Below, one piece after another: positions 55,684 through 62,253 of a stretch of 64,000 nt of DNA. Position numbers and translations under genes: made by a program. The first letter of the stretch is position 1. Each line of letters begins with the position of its first letter. The DNA comes from Loki-b32 sp964493385 (lineage in GTDB: Archaea; Asgardarchaeota; Lokiarchaeia; Sigyniarchaeales; SOKP01). The notes under the pieces were generated by a model. That model searched no databases and was not told the DNA's origin. It worked only from the letters and a program-made list of their open reading frames with translations. The DNA is taken from NCBI GenBank assembly GCA_964493385.1, contig CAZBNW010000002.1, positions 1-64,000 of the forward strand. Reading direction: 5' to 3'.

Positions 55684-56481
55684 ATGAAAAATGAAAAATT
55701 TTTAGAAGGAAAAGTAGCCCTAGTTACAGGGGCAGGAAGTGGATTTGGTCGTGAAATGGCAATTGCATTTGCAACCAAAGGTGCCAATTTAGTATTAAAT
55801 GATATAAACCTTGAGAGTATCGAAGAAACGAAGGATTTGATTTTAAAATCACACAAAGTTGATATTTTGCTAGCAAAAGCAGATATTTCTGATGAAAAAC
55901 AAGTAATTGAAATGAGTAAGAATGTTTTTAACACATTTGATAATACATTTGTGTTAGTAAATAATGCTGGTGTAAGAGGGGGTACATCTTCTCTGAAAAC
56001 AAAAATCGAAGATTATAATAAAGTTATGGATGTAAATGTGAAAGGAGCATGGAATATTACGAAGTCTTTTTATAAAAAAATGAGAAAACAAAAATTCAAA
56101 CCAGTAGCAGGAAAAATTATTAATATTACTTCATGTGCTGGTACTGAATGTGGTCTAAATCCTTTTATTGGGATATATAGCGTAAGCAAAGCTGCTCTTA
56201 TTGCTTTTACAAAACTTTGGGCTCTTGAATTAGGACAAAATAATATAACTGTCAATGCAATTTGTCCAGGGATTTTCCTTACACCAATATACGATAATGA
56301 TGAAAAATTTATTAGAGAATGGATTAAATTACGACAGATTAAACTCCCTATTGATAAGATAGGAGAAAGTAAACAAGTTGCTGATGTTGCTTTATTCTTA
56401 GCTTCACCGGCAGCAGATTACATTACAGGTCAAAATATAATCCTTGATGGTGGAATGACAATTAGTATAAATAAGTTATAA
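55684..56481 (+). CDS. short-chain dehydrogenase/reductase
   Basis: A 265-residue classical SDR. Cofactor motif TGAGSGFG (with DIN at the end of strand two favouring NAD), NNAG, and the active-site tyrosine and lysine in IYSVSKAAL with the serine in ITSCAG; the C-terminal ASPAADYITGQNIILDGG is typical. It is probably an NAD-dependent alcohol or ketone oxidoreductase. It lies 44 bases after the ThDP enzyme, with GAGGG before its ATG, and may reduce or oxidise that enzyme's product. Confidence 0.9.
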   Translation: MKNEKFLEGKVALVTGAGSGFGREMAIAFATKGANLVLNDINLESIEETKDLILKSHKVDILLAKADISDEKQVIEMSKNVFNTFDNTFVLVNNAGVRGGTSSLKTKIEDYNKVMDVNVKGAWNITKSFYKKMRKQKFKPVAGKIINITSCAGTECGLNPFIGIYSVSKAALIAFTKLWALELGQNNITVNAICPGIFLTPIYDNDEKFIREWIKLRQIKLPIDKIGESKQVADVALFLASPAADYITGQNIILDGGMTISINKL

Positions 56482-56524
56482 TTTCTTTTAAATTTTTAAA
56501 AAGAGATAATAAAATTATAAAAAT

Positions 56525-57109
56525 TTATTTACCACGACCTTTTTTTGCTCTAATACTTGGTCGTGTTTTTTCTGATCCCCAACCTTTCTTATGTAATCCT
56601 CGGGCTCTTTTTCCTGCAGATGTGAGACCACGAGTTACTCTTTTTGTATGTTGAGATTCAGTTATCCAATTTATTTTAGGATCGGACTTTATGACAGGGT
56701 GGTTTGGATCCACTAAGATAACTTCATAGTACCAATGTCTACCATCAGAATAAACTTTATAGCTATTTAGAACCTGCATGTTTGGATATTTTCTCTGAAC
56801 ACGTTCCTCCGCAATCCACTGAAGATTCTTTCCTGTTGTGTATTTGGAGACACCCATGGCTCTTGGTTTTCTGCCTCGCTTCGGACGAGTTTTATGCATT
56901 CCTCCTTTTCTTATTCTAGCTCTCACTATTATATATCCTTGTTTTGCCTTATACCCTAAAGTTCTTGCTCGATGGAGTTTAGTTGGTTTTTCGACTCTTT
57001 GAATTGATCTACCCTTTCGGTATTCTATTCCACGTTCCCAATGTGGTGTTTGATACCCTTTTTCGTGTTTCTCAAAAGTTTCTTTCAAGTAGCTATATCC
57101 AGACTTCAA
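56525..57109 (-). CDS. rpl15e: ribosomal protein eL15
   Basis: A 194-residue eL15. It contains the family blocks KLHRARTLGYKAKQGYIIVRARIRKGG, RGRKPRAMGVSKYTTGKNLQWIAEERV and YEVILVDPNHPVIKSDPKINWI. Length is typical for archaea. In many archaeal genomes it is followed by Rpp30 and Pop5 on the same strand, as here, but the two parts are separated by a 4.4-kb block of four genes of opposite orientation. Confidence 0.97.
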   Translation of the reverse strand: MKSGYSYLKETFEKHEKGYQTPHWERGIEYRKGRSIQRVEKPTKLHRARTLGYKAKQGYIIVRARIRKGGMHKTRPKRGRKPRAMGVSKYTTGKNLQWIAEERVQRKYPNMQVLNSYKVYSDGRHWYYEVILVDPNHPVIKSDPKINWITESQHTKRVTRGLTSAGKRARGLHKKGWGSEKTRPSIRAKKGRGK

Positions 57110-57308
57110 TTTATCTTAGCACATCCGTAAAGTAATATTTATTAAAAATAAGCATATTTTATTATTTTTATGGTTATTTAATTTTGACCCTGAATTCCTA
57201 AATTATTCGGTTAATTTGGAGTTGACGTTATCGTCTTTTATTCAAACAACTGTTTAAGTAAATTACAAGTTTTCTTTAAATACTTAAAATCGGACTATAA
57301 AATGAATT

Positions 57309-58535
57309 ATGTTCAAATCAAAAAGACTCGAATCTGAATCATATTTTAAAATAAATAACATTTCACTTATATTTATCTATTTAGCTTATTCCTCTATTTT
57401 TCTTTTTCTTAACAGTTATTTTCCAATTCTTTTTTTTGACGTATTAGAGATTAACCGATTTGTGCTAGCATTTATGCAATTTTTAGCTTACTCTATTTTA
57501 TTATTTCGTCCTGTGTTTGCAGCAATAACAGATAAATATAGAATCAATGGTTATCAACGGAAATATTATATTATACTTTCAGGATATTCTTTAGCTCTTA
57601 CCTATATCTTAATGGGACTTTTTTTTACTAACGTTTTTGTTTTTGGAGTTTTTATGTTTTTAATTTTTATTTCAAGTACAATGTTAGATGTGTCTACAAA
57701 ATCGTTAATTATCGATATTTCACCAACTAATGAAATTAAGAAACGTCATCTTTTTTTTATGTTTGTTGGTGAAGCTTTAGGAAAGTTTTTTCCTTTCTTT
57801 CTATATTTCATTTTAATCAATGATGTTTATTCATTAAGCTCTTGGGAAAATTTTATTATTTGTAGTTATCTTTTTTTAATACCTTTATTAAGTATCTTAC
57901 CATTTATTAGGGAGATTAATCAAGTTAAACCTCAAGTAATTGAAAACTCTGAAAATCTTAATATATCTGGTCATAATGATGTAAATTTTTCTCCATTTTC
58001 TAAGATTACATTTATCTTGTTTTGTGTTTTTGTATTTTTTGCTTTTAGTGACGTAATTTTTGCTTATTCTTTTTTCCCATTTTTATTGAATAAATTTGGA
58101 CCTGAAAAATTTAACTTTTTTAACTTTATTTTACTTTTCTACTTCCTATTAAGTATAATGAGTAGTGCAATTGGGAGTTTTCTTATAAAAAGAACAGAAC
58201 CTAAAAAAATTATATTAATTTTAATCCCAGTTGTAGGAATTATATATATGATGTATACTGTTGTCCCTTTTACATTCTTTACCGTATTATATTTTATTGG
58301 ATGTTCTTTAGCGACAATTATTAATCTTAATATTTCAGTTTATATGATGAAATTTAAAAAAGGAAATAAATCAATCTACTTTCATCTTATTGCATCCTTC
58401 AGACAGCTTTCAATCTTCATATTTCTTCCATTAGGAACATTACTTTCCAGCGTCATCACCATAGAATATCTTATTATAATTGGGGCTATTTTACTTAATC
58501 TATCTCTTATTCCTTTAATATTTATAAAACTCTGA
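57309..58535 (+). CDS. MFS-like transporter
   Basis: A 408-residue membrane protein with about twelve helices. MFS-type features are the first-half loop RPVFAAITDKYRINGYQRKYYIILSG, which matches the D-x2-R-x2-R loop between helices two and three, and a cytoplasmic central loop (ENSENLNISGHNDVNFSPF). It resembles folate/biopterin or nucleoside-type MFS carriers, but the substrate is unknown. It ends 28 bases before the terminator of the first 78-bp element. Confidence 0.75.
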   Translation: MFKSKRLESESYFKINNISLIFIYLAYSSIFLFLNSYFPILFFDVLEINRFVLAFMQFLAYSILLFRPVFAAITDKYRINGYQRKYYIILSGYSLALTYILMGLFFTNVFVFGVFMFLIFISSTMLDVSTKSLIIDISPTNEIKKRHLFFMFVGEALGKFFPFFLYFILINDVYSLSSWENFIICSYLFLIPLLSILPFIREINQVKPQVIENSENLNISGHNDVNFSPFSKITFILFCVFVFFAFSDVIFAYSFFPFLLNKFGPEKFNFFNFILLFYFLLSIMSSAIGSFLIKRTEPKKIILILIPVVGIIYMMYTVVPFTFFTVLYFIGCSLATIINLNISVYMMKFKKGNKSIYFHLIASFRQLSIFIFLPLGTLLSSVITIEYLIIIGAILLNLSLIPLIFIKL

Positions 58536-58562
58536 TACTAGAATCAATTTTTTTGGAAAAAT

Positions 58563-58595
58563 AAAAAAAAAATATAGAATCCTCTATGGATTCTA
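58563..58595 (-). terminator. terminator hairpin with T10, element copy 1
   Basis: On the minus strand TAGAATCC-ATAGA-GGATTCTA is a perfect eight-pair hairpin followed within a few bases by ten T (plus 58563-58572). It ends the micro-ORF unit and lies 8 bases after its stop. Confidence 0.7.
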
Positions 58596-58665
58596 AAGCC
58601 ATTTAACCTCCTATTTCTCCACTATATGGCATACTATATATCTTCATTCAAGTTTTTAAAATGAA
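58588..58665 (-). repeat. 78-bp element, copy 1
   Basis: First of three equal-length copies with the same orientation. It differs from copy 3 at four positions, three of them in the promoter-like end. It holds the micro-ORF and half of the hairpin. The promoter-like inverted repeat is less symmetric here. It lies 20 bases downstream of the E1-like gene's stop. Confidence 0.9.
58603..58632 (-). CDS. micro-ORF MPYSGEIGG, copy 1
   Basis: ATG CCA TAT AGT GGA GAA ATA GGA GGT TAA on the minus strand, nine residues ending Gly-Gly. An upstream in-frame ATG (58647) would give MKIYSMPYSGEIGG. The coding bases are identical in all three copies. A TTTAAAAA box lies about 25 bases upstream of ATG 58632, so a leaderless transcript starting at this ATG is possible. 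C-terminal Gly-Gly is a usual substrate feature of E1-like enzymes. Coding function is a hypothesis. Confidence 0.5.
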   Translation of the reverse strand: MPYSGEIGG

Positions 58666-58685
58666 AGAAAAAAAGTTTCTAATTT

Positions 58686-59812
58686 TTATGTTTTATATGG
58701 GGCACATTCACATTTACTATCCCTTTTTAAGGGTATTTTGGTTATTCTACAATTAAAAGTGTCTAGTAAGATGTACTGACTCCGCTTCGGTTCTGAAATG
58801 CATATGTCATGAAGAACTAAACTTGATACAAGAGTTCCAGTAGCAATTACGGTAGCTCCTAATATACCCCCAATTGGAGACACACGCGTATAGCGATATG
58901 CTTGAGAATCACTATAAAAACTATCTTGACCGTATATACATTGTATACAAGGGCTATCCTTCACTGGAAGGAAATTAATAATATGACCATAAGAAAACCC
59001 ACAAATCACAAAATAGAGAGGTTTTTTGTTTAAAACGCATAAATCATTAATTAAATAAGGTGCTCCCTTATAATCCATAGAATTGATAATAATATCCCCC
59101 CATTTAATTATATCATTGATTTCTTTATAATGTGGTAAAAAATGCCTGCCTTCCGACGCAAGAAGATTCCTATCAGGGGGATAATCTATACATAAATTAT
59201 AACCTTCAACATTTACTTTTGGATTTATCTCTAATAGTCTTTCTTTGGAACCTTTAAATTTATGTTTCTTGATGTCATTGAAATCATACAAGGTTTGCCT
59301 GTTTAAATTGGAAAGTTCAACAATATCGTTATCAACTATTTTAAAGTTAGAGGCACCTGAATAAATTAAACCGAGTAAAACATTGGTTCCAACCCTCCTA
59401 GCCCAGATACTACAATTTTCGCTTCATTAAGTTTTTTCTGATTTATTAGCGGGTGATCTAATTGGCGTTCCCATCTTTCTCTCTCATATTCATCTAGAGA
59501 ATTATTATCTGAAACCCTCTTTTCTTGATTTACTAAGTTAAAATAATTAATATTTATATCTTCAAGGTATTTCAAGTAATCTTTTTGAAGTTTAGGTTGT
59601 TTAGAGAACCTCAATTCCGCAACTTTTTCAATGTACCTTTTTATTAAGGGAATACCTTCAATATCGAGTAAAGTGTCTAAATTAATATTACCTTCTCTTC
59701 CTAACAACCAATTATAATAAAAATCCTTATTCTTTATTGGTTTGATGTGCCTTCTTCTGAGTTTTAGCCCCTTCTTTTTATAAAATAATCTTATTTTCCT
59801 TTCCAAACTCAT
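58686..59812 (-). pseudogene. E1/ThiF-like adenylating enzyme, single-base frameshift
   Basis: Two frames join into one E1-like protein of about 375 residues. Frame one (59812 to about 59390) has a basic 115-residue N-terminal domain, then ERERWERQLDHPLINQKKLNEAKIVVSGLGGL. Frame two continues VLLGLIYSGASNFKIVDNDIVELSNLNRQ to a CxxC (CIQC) and a C-terminal CECAPY. One missing G in TTGGAACC (about 59385-59392) breaks the glycine loop GLGGLGTN; adding it restores a canonical ATP-binding site. E1/ThiF/MccB enzymes adenylate peptide or protein C-termini. It follows the radical SAM gene by 40 bases. Consensus error or true inactivation. Confidence 0.8.
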
Positions 59813-59852
59813 TCTTTTAACCCCTTCATTAAATTACTTCTTTAAATATTAA

Positions 59853-61502
59853 TTAGGGATATATAAAGCCTTGTTTCCAAAATTCGGGAATAAATGAATA
59901 ATAATCTACATCCTTATTTTTATACATATGAGTAAATTTAAAGTATCCTTCCCTTAATATTTTGAAATCACCCTTGTCGTAAAAAGGAGTCTTATTATTT
60001 ATTTGATCTCTTAGGAATTTTTTAACCCATTCATAGTTCAATCTTAAAGAGTCAAGGAAATCCAAATTTTTATTTGGCTTTACAATCTTATTATAGACGC
60101 GGTGATTTTCAAGAGGCATTCTCCACCATCCTTTATAATATATTTTACCACCATATATTTCCTCACACATGTCATAAAGAGTATGCCCAGGGATTGCTTT
60201 ATAATATCGTATATCTAAAATAATATTGTATTTTTCACTTAAAGACTTTCCATTGAATCTCTTTTCCAAAAAAAATTTTTGATTATCTTCTATAACTTCT
60301 CGTGTTTCACCAGGAAGTCCTATAATTAAAAACATTGATATATTCAAATTAATTTCATTTGAAAATATAATGAGATTTTCTACTTTCTTTACATATCTTT
60401 TAAGATCTCTCTCATTTTTGGAGTTTATTTTGTTTAAAATTTTTAACATTGGAATTGAAGCGGATTCAAAACCGATATCAGGTTTTATATTAAATTCTTT
60501 GTAATAAAAGAGATCTTCTTTTGAGCATACGTCCGCTCTATCATAAATGGTTATAGAATAGGGAAAATTTCCTTCATTTTCTATAAATTTTCCAAACTTT
60601 TTGTAAAATTCATCTCGGATACTTCTCTTAGGGAAGAAAACTGGATCACTAATAGCAATGGTATTAGTTTCTAACCATTTAGTATCTCTAATGATTCTTA
60701 ATTCTTCAATACACTTATCTACTGATTTAAATCGAACATTTTTATAGAAAGGTAATTCCGTTCCAGTTGAAGGAATGCAGATCTTACATCGAAACATACA
60801 ACCGCGCCCAAAGTCTATATTTAATCGTCTACCCTTTAATTTATCCTTATACCTTTTTAGAAGACTAAGGTCAATAGGAGGTAACTCATCAAGCAAAGGG
60901 AATGTTTCCCCTTCTAAGATATTACAGTCTTTATTTACTTTATTCCCATCTTTTAATTCTTTCTTTAGAAGTTGTTTTATTAATTTGAAAAAAGTAATTT
61001 CCCCTTCTCCTTTAATTAAATAATCAAAGATTTTTTTTTGTTTTGGAAAATGTTCATGAATAAGCCTTGGTAATTTACTAGATTGAAACTCTTCAGGAAA
61101 AATAGTTGGATGATATCCCCCCACTACAATTTTAACTTTAGGATTTATGTAAGACTTAATTAGACTTGCTACTACTACTGAATTCAAATATTCATAAGAT
61201 GAATAACAAGAAATTGCAACTAAATCAAAAAAGAAATCTTTACAAAGATTTTTTAATAGAGATTTTAACCCCTCTAAATAAAGGTCTAAATCTTGAAAAC
61301 TGAAGGGGGGTAAATCCTCAAGTCGTAAATCAACATAGATTTCCTTAATCTTATAAGACAATTCCTTTTTTCTCGAATTCAAGTAATTAGAAATCCTTAA
61401 AAAATAGGTATAGATGGCATTAAATCCTTTGAAAGGACCTACTTCTTGAGGAAAAAGATACATAATTCTGAATTTTTCTTTATTATGATATAATCGTTCC
61501 AT
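59853..61502 (-). CDS. B12-binding-type radical SAM enzyme
   Basis: A 549-residue radical SAM protein. The N-terminal 200 residues resemble the cobalamin-binding Rossmann domain (DLVAISCYSSYEYLNS, VKIVVGGYHPTIFPEEF). The cluster motif C-x3-C-x2-C is in FGRGCMFRCKICIPS (about 232-240), followed by SITIYDRADVCSKEDL, IGFESASIPMLKILNKINS and MFLIIGLPGETREV of the radical SAM barrel. Class B enzymes do methylations and ring or carbon-carbon chemistry. It is first of a two-gene operon with the E1-like enzyme and is preceded by two copies of the micro-ORF element. Confidence 0.88.
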   Translation of the reverse strand: MERLYHNKEKFRIMYLFPQEVGPFKGFNAIYTYFLRISNYLNSRKKELSYKIKEIYVDLRLEDLPPFSFQDLDLYLEGLKSLLKNLCKDFFFDLVAISCYSSYEYLNSVVVASLIKSYINPKVKIVVGGYHPTIFPEEFQSSKLPRLIHEHFPKQKKIFDYLIKGEGEITFFKLIKQLLKKELKDGNKVNKDCNILEGETFPLLDELPPIDLSLLKRYKDKLKGRRLNIDFGRGCMFRCKICIPSTGTELPFYKNVRFKSVDKCIEELRIIRDTKWLETNTIAISDPVFFPKRSIRDEFYKKFGKFIENEGNFPYSITIYDRADVCSKEDLFYYKEFNIKPDIGFESASIPMLKILNKINSKNERDLKRYVKKVENLIIFSNEINLNISMFLIIGLPGETREVIEDNQKFFLEKRFNGKSLSEKYNIILDIRYYKAIPGHTLYDMCEEIYGGKIYYKGWWRMPLENHRVYNKIVKPNKNLDFLDSLRLNYEWVKKFLRDQINNKTPFYDKGDFKILREGYFKFTHMYKNKDVDYYSFIPEFWKQGFIYP

Positions 61503-61773
61503 TTTCAGTCTTCCTTACATTTGGTTTGAATATAATTCGAATTAATTTTAATATGTAAATAATCTTCTCTACTTTTCTTTTTAAACAGCTATAATTTCTG
61601 CTATTTAAATTATTTTCTTTAAAAATCTATTAATTTAATAAGTGTTATCTTTAAAAAACAATCAAGATCGATAATATGAAAATTCCTAGAGGAGTCTACT
61701 GCTATAAGTGGTGGATTCTAAACAAATATAATTTTTGGAATCAAGAGAAGTTGAAAAATAAGAAAATAAAATA

Positions 61774-61794
61774 TGGAATCCGTAAAGGATTCTA
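61774..61794 (-). terminator. hairpin after micro-ORF copy 2
   Basis: TAGAATCC-TTTAC-GGATTCCA on the minus strand: the eight-pair stem of copy 1 with one mismatch, followed by T-rich sequence. It lies between micro-ORF copy 2 and the radical SAM gene, so readthrough would be needed for coexpression. Confidence 0.55.
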
Positions 61795-61864
61795 AAGCCA
61801 ATTAACCTCCTATTTCTCCACTATATGGCATACTTTATATCTTCATTCACATTTTTAAAGTGAA
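61787..61864 (-). repeat. 78-bp element, copy 2
   Basis: Identical to copy 3 except for one base (A to T on the plus strand). That change puts a stop in the longer version of the peptide, leaving only the nine-residue start intact. The inverted repeat TTCACTTTAAAAATGTGAA is intact. It lies about 285 bases upstream of the radical SAM start. Confidence 0.9.
61802..61831 (-). CDS. micro-ORF MPYSGEIGG, copy 2
   Basis: The same ten codons as copy 1 without change. The upstream ATG (61846) runs into TAA after three codons in this copy, so the second ATG is the only way to make the peptide here. This favours ATG-CCA as the true start in all three. The unit is nearest to the radical SAM/E1 operon. 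Confidence 0.5.
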   Translation of the reverse strand: MPYSGEIGG

Positions 61865-62111
61865 CGAAAAAACTTTTATACAAATATTTGGTGTCTTGTG
61901 AATATTTCCCTTTTAAAAATAAAATCCATTGAAATGAATTATAATCTAAAGACTCGATTATTAAAGTATTTTATAGTCAGAAATGACCGTTTGGAATCAC
62001 GTAAGATCAATTAAAGCTAATTTACCAAAAAAGGTTTGTTTTATGATATTATCATCTGAAATTATAAAAAGATTATTTAAAAAATAGAGAAATAATGTTA
62101 GAAACCTCTAC

Positions 62112-62189
62112 GGATTCTAAAGCCAATTAACCTCCTATTTCTCCACTATATGGCATACTATATATCTTCATTCACATTTTTAAAGTGAA
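62112..62189 (-). repeat. 78-bp element, copy 3
   Basis: Third copy. The inverted repeat TTCACTTTAAAAATGTGAA is present (plus 62171-62189) and contains the TATA-like TTTAAAAA. The hairpin downstream has one mismatch (AGAATCC / GGTTTCT). It is divergent from the large unknown gene that begins at 62254. Confidence 0.9.
62127..62156 (-). CDS. micro-ORF MPYSGEIGG, copy 3
   Basis: Identical coding sequence to copies 1 and 2. The longer in-frame version from 62171 (MKIYSMPYSGEIGG) is open in this copy. The region between this copy and copy 2 (61865-62111) holds no supported gene. Confidence 0.5.
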   Translation of the reverse strand: MPYSGEIGG

Positions 62190-62253
62190 CGATAATAAAT
62201 TAAAAAATAGAAAAATATTTAATAATAAAATAAAGAATTTAAAATTTTTTTAT

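Noticed and set aside
61676..61795. 39-codon plus-strand ORF (MKIPRGVYCYKWW...) upstream of element copy 2
   Set aside because: No ribosome binding site, no homologue in the other copies, and it ends inside the repeat; chance open frame is more likely.
58563..62129. Minus-strand ORFs starting MALES after GGAGGTTAA in the elements
   Set aside because: A good Shine-Dalgarno-like GGAGG precedes ATG or TTG, but the three versions diverge completely after five residues and overlap the hairpin; the GGAGG is explained by the Gly-Gly codons.
58588..62189. Plus-strand ORF MAYYISSFTFLK in the 78-bp elements
   Set aside because: It also ends with a stop in all three copies, but it has no ribosome binding site or TATA box, and the substitutions between copies fall inside it, unlike the unchanged nine-codon minus-strand ORF.
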